Source: Symbiodinium natans (taxonomy: Eukaryota; Sar; Dinophyceae; Suessiales; Symbiodiniaceae). From it: a stretch of DNA of 64,000 bases. Location: positions 92,501 to 156,500 of the forward strand of contig CAJNDS010002286.1 in assembly GCA_905221605.1 (NCBI GenBank). Reading direction: 5' to 3'. The notes under the pieces were generated by a model. The model saw only the letters and a program-made list of their open reading frames with translations. It searched no databases and was not told where the DNA came from. How positions within the stretch are numbered: position 1 is the first letter of the stretch; the number at the start of each line of letters is the position of its first letter. A program made the translations under genes and the position numbers. Positions 1 through 9,300 of this stretch are shown here, one piece after another.

Positions 1-398
1 CCCCCTCCGGAACCTTGAAATCCCCTAATCCTTCAACCCTGTAAACCCCAAACCCCCAACCCCTCAACCCCCAAACTAAACCCGAAACCCTAAACCCCAA
101 TCCCCAAAATCCCCATAAGACCCAAAACCCCAAAAACCCCAAACGCTAAAGCCCCATGCCCTGCTTGAGGATGGCAAGGGCAAGAGGAAGAAGAAGCCGT
201 CGCAGGCCCGGTTACAATAAACAGAAACCAACCTCCTTTCGGCTCCCCTGCCCCCTCCCCTCGCCCTCCCCTTCCTGAAGTTGAGAACCCAAAGCCCTTC
301 CACAGGCCTTGAGCGTTCGGGCCCTAAACCCCTCAACCCGAAACCCTAAAGCCTAAACCCTAAACCCTAAACCCTGTTTGGCCCTGGGTCTTTTCCAG
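1..398. repeat. Degenerate CCCTAAA-type repeats with one unique island
   Basis: C-strand telomere-like heptamers and variants (CCCCAAA, CCCTCAA) at 1-150 and 330-390 flank a unique island at about 150-330. The island's minus-strand reading frame looks like low-complexity sequence. No gene is supported in it. Confidence 0.6.
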
Positions 399-466
399 GC
401 CGTGAGCCCGCCGGCGAGCCTGCCGCGGGCCAACTCTCGATTGTCCGACTCTCTTCGCAAGAGCTG
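399..466 (+). CDS. Putative internal exon (unknown protein)
   Basis: A pyrimidine tract and AG (TCTTTTCCAG, ending at 398) precede it and GTTTGG follows at 467. Phase 0 reads AVSPPASLPRANSRLSDSLR and continues. CCCTAAA repeats lie upstream and TTTAGGG repeats downstream. No family is recognised. Confidence 0.5.
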
Positions 467-602
467 GTTTGGAGTTTAGTGATGGCTTAGGTTTGGGGGT
501 TTGAGGTTGGGTTTAGGGTTTAGGGTTCAGGGTTTAGGGTTTAGGGGTTGAGGGTTGAAGGGGTTCAGGGTTCAGGGTTTATGGGGACTACTCCGCAAAT
601 CT

Positions 603-722
603 ATGGCTTCGGATAAGCTTGATTTCCGCATCTACCTGACTGGTTTCCCGCGAGTGACGACAGCGTCGGATGGAGAACTGCTCAGACAAGAACCCCCTAG
701 TTTCCCCCCAAAATCCCTTCAG
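603..722 (+). CDS. Putative exon, possibly with the start codon
   Basis: ATG at 603 opens 40 codons beginning MASDKLDFRIYLTGFPRVTT and ends CAG before a strong donor GTAAGC at 723. The other two frames contain stops. The frame is also open upstream to about 555, so this may be an internal exon rather than the first one. Function unknown. Confidence 0.55.
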
Positions 723-885
723 GTAAGCCCTAAACCCTAAACCCTAAACCCTAAACCCTAAACCCGAAAAACCCTAAACCCTAAACCTTAAACCCTAAAC
801 CCTAAACCCTAGACCCTAAACCCCAAACCCCAAACCCTAAACCCTAAACCCTAAGCCCCATGAACCTCCAAGTAGAGCTCCAAAG

Positions 886-953
886 GAGATGAGCTCCGCG
901 AGCTTCGTCTTTGACGACGAGGAGATCTCGAACGACTCGTGGCTCGGCTTGGA
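886..953 (+). CDS. Putative internal exon, acidic peptide
   Basis: Reads EMSSASFVFDDEEISNDSWL in phase 0 relative to the preceding exon if AG at 884-885 is the acceptor. An alternative acceptor is AG at 874-875, at the end of a GAACCTCCAAGTAG motif that also ends the introns at 5,843 and 40,883. The donor is GTTTAGGG at 954. Confidence 0.5.
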
Positions 954-1148
954 GTTTAGGGTTTAGGGTTTCGGGTTCAGGGTTTGGGGTTTCGGGTTTA
1001 GGGTTTAGGGTTTGGGGTCTAGGGTTTAGGGACCCTAAGCCCAAAATCCTACACCCGCTGGGGCTCCTAGCAAAGCCCAGCCTTCACGCGGCCTCAGGCA
1101 GATCGCCAGATCCTTCCGCTGTTTCAATTGTCGGCCTGGTCCTTACAG

Positions 1149-1201
1149 GAGTCTGCTGATGGTCTTTGGAGTGGCCTCGCACCTACTGGTAGCTTCGGAA
1201 G
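1149..1201 (+). CDS. Putative exon, hydrophobic peptide
   Basis: The acceptor TCCTTACAG ends at 1148. Entering in the phase left by the exon ending at 953 gives SLLMVFGVASHLLVASE, which could be part of a membrane segment. A GT donor lies at 1189 (GTAGCT). If that is used the exon is shorter. The downstream border is unsettled. Confidence 0.45.
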
Positions 1202-1205
1202 AAAG

Positions 1206-1347
1206 CCCCTAACCCTAAACCCTAAACCCTAAACCCTAAACCCTAAACCCTAAACCCTAAACCCTAAACCCTAAACCCTAAACCCTAAACCCTAAACCCT
1301 AAACCTTAAACCCTCAACCCTAAACCCTAAACCCTAAACCCTAAACG
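1206..1347. repeat. Long near-perfect CCCTAAA array
   Basis: About 20 uninterrupted C-strand heptamers with few variants. It lies between two candidate exons, so it would be intronic. Confidence 0.9.
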
Positions 1348-1394
1348 AATGTTTTGCACTTTGCGCGGACATGTGCGTGTGCCCAAGGTTGCAG

Positions 1395-1436
1395 TGCAGC
1401 CTCTCCTGCATCAGCCACGCCGGCATGCGTTGGGGG
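1395..1436 (+). CDS. Putative short exon
   Basis: AG of GTTGCAG ends at 1394. The peptide is CSLSCISHAGMRWG and the donor is GTTTGG at 1437. Its small size makes a chance reading frame possible. Confidence 0.3.
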
Positions 1437-1642
1437 GTTTGGCTTTTGACTGTGGCCTCGACCTTTGGCATCTGATCCCGGCCTTACAACCCGAAAACCC
1501 TAACCCCTTAATCCCTTAAACCCTCAAGACCCTAGACCCCTAAACCCCTAAAAGCCCTAGAAACCCTAAACCCTAAACCCTAGCCCTAAACCCTAAACCC
1601 TAAACCCTAAACCCTCAACCCTAAGCCCCTAAAACCCACAAG

Positions 1643-1741
1643 GCTGCCAAATCTACCTTCTGGTCCTCTGCCTCGCTTTGGCGGGCGCCGCCTACGCGGG
1701 GATCTGGGCCCCAGAGGCCCCCCTTCGCTTCGGGGGATCGG
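1643..1741 (+). CDS. Putative exon with a membrane-segment-like peptide
   Basis: Follows CCCACAAG and precedes GTGTAGGGG at 1742. One frame reads CQIYLLVLCLALAGAAYAGI and then an APEAPLRFGG stretch, a typical hydrophobic segment. CCCTAAA lies upstream and TTTAGGG downstream. Confidence 0.5.
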
Positions 1742-1976
1742 GTGTAGGGGTGTAGGGGTTTAGGGTTCAGGGTTTAGGGTTTAGGGTTTAGGGTTTAGGG
1801 TTCAGGGTTTGTAGGGCTTTAGGGTTTACAGGGTTTAGCGTTTATGGGGTTTAGGGGTTTTAGGGCTTATAGGGTTTAGGGGTTTTAGGGTTTGTAGGGT
1901 TTAGGGTTTTTTTAGGGTTTAGGTTTGTAGGGTTTAGGGTTTTTAGGGTTAGGGTTTAGGTTGTGATCAAGGGCTC
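1742..1976. repeat. TTTAGGG-type array with variants
   Basis: G-strand heptamers mixed with TGTAGGG, TTATAGGG and TTTTAGGG variants. It sits between two candidate exons. Confidence 0.85.
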
Positions 1977-1979
1977 CAG

Positions 1980-2048
1980 AAGGCAAAGATGCAACCTCCC
2001 ACCCCTCCTGGCCAGATGCAGCTCGGCGCCTTTGACCTGTGGGCGCAG
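1980..2048 (+). CDS. Putative exon, proline/glutamine-rich peptide
   Basis: AG of GGCTCCAG ends at 1979. The exon has 23 codons in phase 0 and begins KAKMQPPTPPGQMQLGAFDL. It ends CAG before GTCGGG at 2049. Repeats on both sides are G-strand. Confidence 0.5.
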
Positions 2049-2245
2049 GTCGGGGGGGAGGGGGGGGGGCTTAGAACTGCTTAGGGTTTAGGGTTTAGGG
2101 TTTAACCCTAAACCCTAAACCCGAAACCCCAAACCCTAAACCAAAAAACCTAGTCCCTAAACCCTAAACCCGAACCCCCAGACAGGGATGCGCACTTAGC
2201 CCGTTCTGATTTGCAGTGTTAATGACGGTGCTATTCCATTGACGT

Positions 2246-2770
2246 GGACAAGCGGTTGCGGGCCCGTGGCATTCCTCAATACATTTTGTAAATGGGGAAA
2301 CGGTCAGCACCGTTTCACAGAGTAAATATCTGGGTGCAATGATCTCCTGGGCCACTCCACCCGCAACAGCCATAAGACATAGAATGGAAAAAAGCAGGAG
2401 CGCCTTTCTCTAAGCTACATCACGTTGCTGTGTAGCAAAATGCCCTGGAGGGAAAGTTCAAACTGCTTCGTTAGACAAGACACATCATCGTACTTTAGAA
2501 GGGTGGTATTTCAGACATCTACGCAGAGCGCCGACATTTAAGGCATCATATGACGCTAGAATTTCCAACGAAGTGGTCTGGTTCTCAGCCGGACGCACTG
2601 TGACGCACACCCCTCCTCCGCAGATTTTATTGCAACAGCAGCTTAAACTGCTGGCACAATCCACGCCTACTCCGCATCACGACCCCATGCACCATGTAAT
2701 TGACCGCATAAAATTCATCAAATCAAAATCCACAAATACTGGTTTCACATGGTCAGTGAAGAAGCCCTAG
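2246..2770 (+). pseudogene. Degraded LINE-type reverse-transcriptase C-terminal fragment
   Basis: One reading frame, interrupted by a stop at 2411-2413 (another lies just upstream at 2240-2242), shows in order a strand-turn like IHFVNGETVS, the SKYLGAMISW element, an IRHRMEKSRSAF helix, then WYFRHLRRAP followed by FKASYDARISNEVVW. This order is characteristic of the end of the reverse-transcriptase/thumb region of non-LTR retrotransposons (known family pattern). No catalytic core, endonuclease or full 3' end is present. It is a dead 5'-truncated fragment flanked by CCCTAAA on the left and TTTAGGG on the right. Confidence 0.7.
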
Positions 2771-2882
2771 AGTTTTCCAACACCATGTAAGGGCAACTCA
2801 GAATGAGGATGCCCGGCGGTAGGGTTAAAACAAGCTCTGAGCAATGACCCAAAGTTTGCGCCAAGCCTAGTGGTTTAGGGTT

Positions 2883-3037
2883 TAGGGTTTAGGGTTAGGG
2901 TTAAGGGTTTAGGGTTTAGGGTTTGGGGTTTGGGGTTTGGGGTTTGGGGTTTGGGGTTTGGGGTTTGGGGTTTGGGGTTTGGGGTTTGGGGTTTGGGGTT
3001 TGGGGTTTGGGGTTTGGGGTTTGGGGTTTGGGGTTTG
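2883..3037. repeat. TTTAGGG array followed by a pure TTTGGGG array
   Basis: Four TTTAGGG-like units are followed by about 17 tandem TTTGGGG units with no interruption. A single variant of the telomere-type heptamer has been amplified locally. Confidence 0.9.
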
Positions 3038-3084
3038 GTGACAGCGCCCGACGTGCCTTGCAGGCCTGTTTCCGACCCCGAGAC

Positions 3085-3237
3085 TTGGGATTTTCCCCGT
3101 TATACCAACAGTCCTTACTAGGGAGTATCGTACCCCCCCTACTATAATCCCTCTGATAATCCCTATGATAATCCCTATTATGATCCCCATTCTCGTCCCT
3201 ATTAAGGGCTGCTAGTATAAGGGGGGGAGCATCCCAA
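3085..3237. mobile_element. Small inverted-repeat element, family TTGGGATGTTCCCC
   Basis: The left arm TTGGGATTTTCCCC then TTATACCAACAGTCC is mirrored by a right arm GGGCTGCTAGTATAA then GGGGGGAGCATCCCAA. The interior repeats a GATAATCCCTAT motif three times. A related pair of arms occurs at 59,582-59,683 and a lone arm at 49,362-49,392. It looks like a non-autonomous foldback or MITE-like element. No clear target duplication is seen. Confidence 0.5.
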
Positions 3238-3251
3238 CCATCGATCCCCAG

Positions 3252-3293
3252 CTTTGTTGCCAACTTGCCGTCTTCGTCTCTCAAAGAGGGCGC
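3252..3293 (+). CDS. Putative short exon
   Basis: AG of GATCCCCAG ends at 3251. The peptide is LCCQLAVFVSQRGR and the donor is GTGAGAG at 3294, a near-consensus 5' splice site. It lies just after the right arm of the small inverted-repeat element. Confidence 0.4.
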
Positions 3294-3491
3294 GTGAGAG
3301 GAGAGGCCCCAAGACGCTGCAACCCCAAGCCCGAAACCCTGAGCTCTAAAACCCAAAACTATCCATAAGCCCTGTAACCCCCACCCCCAAAAACTCTCAG
3401 CCTAGTTAACCCTCAACCCCTCAACCCTCAATCCTCAACCCTAAACCCTAAAAACCCTAAACCCTAAACCCTTTGTCCACCGGAGGTGCAG

Positions 3492-3565
3492 CAGCCGGGC
3501 CTTCAGGAAGGACTCCACTTCGCCTTCGCCCGGCGGTCAGCGCTGGCTGGGGGCCACGGTCTCGG
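3492..3565 (+). CDS. Putative exon (GC-rich island)
   Basis: AG of AGGTGCAG ends at 3491 and the donor is GTTTAGGG at 3566. Phase 0 reads QPGLQEGLHFAFARRSALAG. CCCTAAA repeats lie on the left and TTTAGGG on the right. Confidence 0.5.
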
Positions 3566-3746
3566 GTTTAGGGCTAGGGTTTAGGGTTTAGGGTTTAGGG
3601 TTTAGGGTTTAGGGTTTAGGGCTTAGGGTTTGCAGGGCTTAGGGTCTGGGGGGCTTGAGCGTTCAGCATTTGCGGCCCTCCGCCCCCGACATTTGCGGTT
3701 CCTACAGAGCGCGGCCTTTTATAAGGTTGCGGGAATCTAAAGTAGC

Positions 3747-4020
3747 ATGCTTGCTTCTTGGGAAGAACAACACGAAGCAGCAAGGCACATGTTCAGAGTC
3801 TACAAAACTCTAGGAATTCATTTTTATATTCATTCACATGAGAACCAGAAAAAATACAGAAATACGTTTTTATTCAGGTTCCAAGGGGAGAGAAGGAAAA
3901 CTGTCCATGGACACACCCTCAGAATCGAGGAAGTCCTTGAAGTTGAAGGAATATCGTCTCTTGCCTGGGCACCTTCCCCCAAATCTCGTCCCGGCTCAGT
4001 CAGCCAAAGTCCTAAACCCT
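3747..4020 (+). other. Unique island with an open frame of unknown meaning
   Basis: A 98-codon frame runs from ATG at 3747. Its first 45 residues (MLASWEEQHEAARHMFRVYK and on) have mixed, protein-like composition, and it then runs into CCCTAAA repeat. It could be a terminal exon or a gene fragment. I recognise no family. Confidence 0.25.
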
Positions 4021-4320
4021 TATCTCTAAACCCTAAGCCCTAAACCCGAAAGCCTAAACCCTAAACTCGAAGCCCTAAACCCTAAACCCTAAACCCTAAA
4101 CCCTAAAACCCTAAAACCCTAAAACCCTAAACCCTCAACCCTAAACCCTAAACCCTAAACCCTAAACCCTAAAACCCTAAACCCTAAACCCTCATTATAA
4201 GGCTAAACCGGCAAGAAGCTCTCTATCTGAACCCTAAACCGTAAATCGTAAACCCTAAACCCTAAACCCTAAAACCCTAAACCCTAAACCCTAAACCCTA
4301 AACCCTAAACCTCTCTATCA
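4020..4320. repeat. CCCTAAA / CCCTAAAA arrays
   Basis: C-strand arrays of heptamer and octamer units, split by a short unique piece at 4195-4230. Confidence 0.9.
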
Positions 4321-4344
4321 TAATGAATTTAAACCCTCATTCAA

Positions 4345-4560
4345 AAGTGGGCAATGGTGAATTTCCTGGCCTCAAAAGTGGGCAATGGTGAATTTCCTGG
4401 CCTCAAAAGTGGGCAATGGTGAATTTCCTGGCCTCAAAAGTGGGCAACGGTGACTTTCCTGGCCTCAAAAGTGGGTGGCCTCAAAAGTGGGCAACGGTGA
4501 ATTTCGGCCTCAAAAGTGGGCAACGGTGAATTTCCTGGCCTCAAAAGTGGCCAACGACTG
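4345..4560. repeat. 31-bp minisatellite
   Basis: About seven copies of GGCCTCAAAAGTGGGCAATG followed by GTGAATTTCCT, two of them truncated. Directly after it, a 54-bp segment starting GGTTCTGGGTGG at 4569 is repeated at about 4786. It lies between C-strand and G-strand telomere-like blocks. Confidence 0.85.
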
Positions 4561-4955
4561 AAATCGACGGTTCTGGGTGGGCTCTCGTTTTCTGGATGTT
4601 TGACCAAACCGAGCCTTCACCGGTTTCAGACTTTCAAGTTTTTTTAAGGTTTTTCAAGGCTTTTCCGAATTTTTCAGTTTTTTTAAAGGTTTTCAATGTT
4701 TTTCAGGGTGTTTTAGGATTTTTCCCTCAGTTCTGATGAAGGACCGCCCCCACGACCTTTTCACAGCCTAGTTTTGGTCAAGGGGGTTCTGGGTGGCCTC
4801 TCGTTTTCTGGATTTTTGACCAAAACCGAGCCTTCACCGATAGGGGCTTTTAAACCGTAGGGTTTAGGGCCCTAAGAGCACAAAGGGCCTATTGTGGGCC
4901 TTAGATTAGATTTCGGGTTTTGGGTCCGTGAACAACTATAAAATATTTTCCTAAT

Positions 4956-5180
4956 GTTATGGGATCCAAAGGGTGGGTGGGTAAATATTCGATACCAGAG
5001 TAGCGAGCTTGACTAGTGAATGCTTGAACTGGAGATGCTGAACCCTAAACCCTAAACCCTAAACCCTAAACCCTAAAACCCTAAACCCTAAACCCTAAAC
5101 CCTAAACCCTAAACCCTAAAACCCTAAAACCCTAAACCCTAAACCCTAAACCCTAAACCCCAAACCGCCCCAAACCTCCC
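4956..5180. repeat. GTTATGGGAT repeat followed by CCCTAAA array
   Basis: 4956-5045 resembles 49,041-49,125: both start GTTATGGGAT and end CTGAACCCTAA leading into a CCCTAAA block. At the second site the GTTATGGG is a candidate intron donor. From 5041 the sequence is almost pure CCCTAAA(A). Confidence 0.5.
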
Positions 5181-5209
5181 AAACTCTGCGCCATCTCTGC
5201 GCCATCCAG

Positions 5210-5294
5210 GGCCTGCGGCAGGCGCTGCCACTGGGCCCGTTGAACGCCAGCGCGGGGAGCCCCGGATGCGAGTCGGCGCTGGCGCAGTGTAATG
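5210..5294 (+). CDS. Putative exon (GC-rich island)
   Basis: AG of CGCCATCCAG ends at 5209 and the donor is GTTTTAAGG at 5295. Phase 0 reads GLRQALPLGPLNASAGSPGC and continues ESALAQCN. Confidence 0.55.
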
Positions 5295-5556
5295 GTTTTA
5301 AGGGTTTTTAGGGTTTTTAGGGTTTTTAAGGGTTTTTAGGGTTTTTAGGGTTTTTAGGGTTTTAGGGGTTTTTAGGGTTTTTAGGGTTTTTAGGGTTTTA
5401 GGGTTTTAGGGTTTAGGGTTTAGGGCTTTTAGGGTTTAGGGTTTAGGGTTTTAGGGTTTTAGGGTTTTAGGGTTTTAGGGTTTTAGGGTTTTAGGGTTTT
5501 AGGGTTTTAGGGTTTTATGGTTTTAGGGTTCAGGGTTTAGGGTTTAGGGCTTAGGT
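5295..5556. repeat. TTTTTAGGG / TTTTAGGG / TTTAGGG array
   Basis: The G-strand array uses runs of 9-mer, 8-mer and 7-mer units in succession. It starts exactly at the candidate donor GTTTTAAGG. Confidence 0.85.
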
Positions 5557-5561
5557 TTTAG

Positions 5562-5604
5562 GCCACGAACCCGACACCCTGAAGGCCCTACTGAAGGTTC
5601 ATGG
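5562..5604 (+). CDS. Putative exon before an introner-like intron
   Basis: The acceptor is TTTTAG ending 5561. The peptide is PRTRHPEGPTEGSW and the donor is GTACTT at 5605. It ends in phase 0, matching the next candidate exon (GAG GCC GAG) at 5844. Confidence 0.4.
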
Positions 5605-5755
5605 GTACTTTTTTAGTCGGGTTATAAGTCCACTTAAGTAAGGTTATAGCCATAGTTACCCTACTTACTGACTCTACTTGTGAGTACCCGTGGGAGACCC
5701 TAAATCATAGACCCTAAACCCTAAACCCTAAACCCTAAACCCTCAACCCCCAACC

Positions 5756-5794
<39 letters not shown>

Positions 5795-5843
5795 ACCCTA
5801 AACCCTAAACCCTAAACCCTAAACCCCATGAACCTCCAAGTAG
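5605..5843 (+). mobile_element. Introner-like intron, copy 1
   Basis: The sequence around the donor (GAAGGTTCATGG then GTACTT) is the reverse complement, with mismatches, of the intron end CATGAACCTCCAAGTAG. The interior has a GGTTATAAGTCCAC segment shared with the copy at 40,461 and then CCCTAAA/CCCTCAA repeats. The GT and AG fall at or within the inverted-repeat arms. Confidence 0.5.
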
Positions 5844-5974
5844 GAGGCCGAGAGCCCCTCAGCCCTAAACCCTAAACCCTAAACCCTACACCCTACACCC
5901 TAAACCCTAAACCCTAAACCCTAAACCCTAAACCCTAAACCCTAAACCCTAAACCCTAAACCCTAAACCCTAAA

Positions 5975-5979
5975 CCCTA
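5975..5979. other. Target site duplication CCCTA (left copy)
   Basis: CCCTA immediately before the 5' LTR is repeated at 14,861-14,865 directly after the 3' LTR. The target was a CCCTAAA array. Confidence 0.85.
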
Positions 5980-6283
5980 TGCGGAGCTGCAGCTGGTATT
6001 GTAGAAAAGAGTTAGTGTTGGGAGTTGGAAGGGTTAACAAACCCGGAAATCTTGTTTGGCTCAAGGATGGCCAGAAGTACTAAGGCCACAAGCTCAAAAA
6101 AGGTAGAGCCCGCGTGGTTGGGGTTGGGGTTGGTTCCTAGGTGCTTAGGCATAGGCCCCCTTTACTCCCTTCCCTGGTTCTCCTGGTCCGTGTTCTGTGT
6201 TTGTTGTGCTGGTCGATCTGGGGAATATAAGTTCTGGGCGGTCTTTGGGGTTGATCCCTCTCCCCCTTTGGTTGCCCCCCGTA
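5980..6283 (+). repeat. 5' LTR
   Basis: The 304 bp start TGCGGAGC and end CCCCCGTA (TG...TA rather than the usual TG...CA). It matches 14,557-14,860 base for base on inspection. A TATA-like AATATAA lies at 6224-6230. No poly(A) signal was assigned. Confidence 0.93.
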
Positions 6284-6295
6284 GGTTATGAGCCC
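6284..6295 (+). other. Primer-binding site for a half tRNA-iMet
   Basis: GGTTATGAGCCC follows the LTR with no gap. It is the reverse complement of GGGCTCATAACC, the anticodon stem-loop of initiator methionine tRNA (known tRNA sequence). Priming from an internal tRNA-iMet fragment rather than the CCA end is the established mode of Drosophila copia. Only 12 nt match. Confidence 0.8.
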
Positions 6296-6350
6296 AAATT
6301 AGGTTCCCTGCGGTTAAGTGTTCTTTCAAGGTTTTTGGGATCAAGAAGCA

Positions 6351-9300
6351 ATGCCTTCTCCCAAACGATGGCTCCAGCCTTCCTCGGATGGTGGACAGAA
6401 TGGTGGAGCTGGAAATGGTGCAGCTGAGTCTCTGGGTGAAAGGGCGGTGCTGGAAGAGGTGATACCTGGCGCTGAAGAACATCTGGAAGAAGCCTTGGTT
6501 GCAGAAGACTCCAATGTGGGTATGAATCCCAATGTGGATATGGTTAGCAATGCTGAAGCTGAAGGACGTGCTGTTTCTGTATCGCCAAAGCCTGGTGAAA
6601 AAAGGAGCTGGGACGCGACTGGTGGTATAGACCGTGAAATGGAGGTGACTGTTTTACGCGTGTTGCATAAACATGGGTATCAGCCGTCTACTTCGACTTC
6701 GGGCCGAATGGTAGACCAAGGGTCTCAGACCAATCTGAGTGGAGAAGTGCTGCAAGCTGCCAGGAGGCCTCTGAACAAGATTAAAGGGGATCCCTCGGCG
6801 AGTTCCCTGGGTGGTGGAAGCGGTTACGAACAGAAGGGTGCGGGCAGTTTTGAAGCTGCACCAACTGCTGAATACGCCATGGGGGAAGAGGAGATCTTAC
6901 AGATGGAGGCTGAAAGGTTGCGCCAGTTGTCAGAAGAAGAGGATGAGATGCATCAAGTCTCTGAAAGGGATGGTTTTCGGAAAGATGAGCATCTGATCAA
7001 AGCGTGCGATGGGACAACGTGGGAATGGCACTTCCACGAAGATGGGAGACAATATTACTACTGCCTGGATACGCAGGAAAGCAAGTGGACGCTGCCGGAT
7101 GTAGGTGAAAAGGTGAAAAGCGACAACGTGGTTGGGTCTCCTTCGGGCAATGGGCTGGAAGTGGAGACTGAACTGGGTCCTTCATCGACTACACCGACAC
7201 CTGAGTCTACGAAGGCAATCCAGGGTAGTGTAAATAGTGTAGGTGAAAAAGATTTTTCCTCTACTATCAGGGATAGCGGTCCTAGGGCTGGTGGTGACGC
7301 CCCGACCTCGGGTTCTCCTGATGAAGAGGGGATTTCTGGAAACCGAGCAGACATCGCTGAAGCTCAACATCTGGATCGGGAAGAGATGGAGGCGCTTTCT
7401 GAGGGTGTGGCAGTGGTGGAATCGGTGGGTCCAGAAGAAAAAATGCCCAATGTGGAGATCGGAACTGTGTCGGCTGCAGAAGAGCGAGTGGTGGATGTGG
7501 TACCTGTCGTTCAGGAAGATGGTCCTGGAGATTTGGATGACGGAGGGAAAAAGTCGTGCGTTACGCCTGAGGAGGTCTCTTCGGTTGGTGCCAATGATTC
7601 TGCCATTCAGGGGAAAAAGGAAACTTCTGAAACTGCTGGAGACACGGTTGATCGGAAAGATGAGGCCTGGAGCGCCAATGAAGCGCGGGTCAACGTGCCA
7701 GATAGTACCTGGAGTGCAGAAAAAGCACGGGTTGAGGCGCATGTGGTGTCACGTTCCGCGGATGACTGCAACAATGGGGCGCAGGTCTCCGTAGCAGCTG
7801 ACGATGGAGGTTCACAGGTGGACGCACTGGTGCAGCCTGAAGTTAGCAGCGAGGAACGAAATGGCGAAGGCTACACCGGAGCCAATGAGGCAGCTGTGGT
7901 CAACAACAGTGGTGATTCTCTTTTGGAAACCATGGAGCCAAAGGAGCCTGCGGTGGAAGAAAATGTGCCTACCGCGGATGACCAATCCAATAGCCCTGTA
8001 GTGGAAGAAAATTTGCCTGCTGCAGAAGGTTTGAAAAAGGACTCCAATGGTGGGTCCACTCCCAGGAAGGGAGAAGTGTTGCCATCTGAAAGCTCGCCGG
8101 AAGTCGACGCCGGGCGAACTGTAACGGATGAGGCAAAGCCATTGGCTGGAAAAAAGGAAGGTCCTGAGCCCCTGGAGCACAAGATGGATGATCTTGTGGG
8201 ACTCATGTCGGAGCAGGACGAGCAGTGTGACCCAAAGGTGGAAACAAAGGATGTGCCAGGAGCCGATGATACAGAGATGGTTTCTGAAGAGCATGCAAAG
8301 AAAGTGCCCCGAGCGGGAGCCTTGGAATCACCTGGGGAACATTGCTATCAAGAGGGAGATGAGATCATTGGTCTAGTGCGCTGCATCAATGGGTATGGAG
8401 CCTTTTTGGACCATGGAGATATGAATGTATTGGTTCCTGCAGAAGGGGACAACGTACATCAGTTCAAATTTGGTGATACTGTCAATGGAACAGTGAAACG
8501 AGTGGAAGATGATGGTACCATAATCTTGGACACCTTTCTGGTTTTGGAAGAGGACGAGGAGGACTCCTCTTCGACGCTGCGCAAATGGAAAGACAGCGGC
8601 TGGAGTACATGGTGGACAGGCTCATGGCAGACTGGTCAATGGTACCAAGGTTCCGACGGTCAATGGGACTGGAAGTCGGAAGAACGGCAGTCTCGCGAGT
8701 GGTTTGCCGATTCAAAAGCATCCTCTAAGGAACAAGAGGAAGCTGAGCAGAAGCAGCTCTATGGAGAAAAGATCTATCGAAATCTCCTGGAAGATGAAAC
8801 AATAGATAATGACTATGTGGGCAAAATCACTGGGATGTTGCTGAGTCGTCCAATGGACGAGATTATGGAGTGTGTCGCAGATCATACATTCCTGAACGTT
8901 GAGGCTCGGCGCGCATACAGCATCTTGCAAAGTGATGGTTGGAAGCCCGATGGGACAGCGTGTGCAGGTTTGGAAAAAACAATCACCTTTTCCCGGAAGC
9001 AGTACCACAACGCGCTCTACGGACTGGCACGCAAGAAAAGGAGATTTAGTGGGCCAGTCGTGGGTGGAACGGTGGCAATGTTGCTGAGCAAAGGGAAAGA
9101 TGAGCTTTGGAACGAGCTGTGGTTGGATACCAAGCGATTTCTGCAAGAGCTTGATGGTGCAATCGAGGAGATGAGTAAGAGGGAAAACAGGCCAATGGAA
9201 GCCTATATGGATCCTGATCAGTACAAAAAGGCTCACATGACTCCAAAGACTGTGTCACCTGGATACAGCAAGCTGTGCAAGTTCTTCAATCTAGGGAGGT

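Noticed and set aside
2909-3356. Open frames made of NPKPQTP / GVWGLGF repeats
   Set aside because: They are translations of TTTGGGG/CCCCAAA arrays. Such frames recur at every array and have no protein character.
6025-6291. 88-codon frame in the 5' LTR (repeated in the 3' LTR)
   Set aside because: It lies within the LTR and crosses its promoter-like part. No domain, and the second copy runs into flanking DNA.
7182-8294. Minus-strand frames of 100-186 codons inside the LTR element
   Set aside because: They oppose the clearly coding + strand frames with recognisable domains and are shadows of codon composition.
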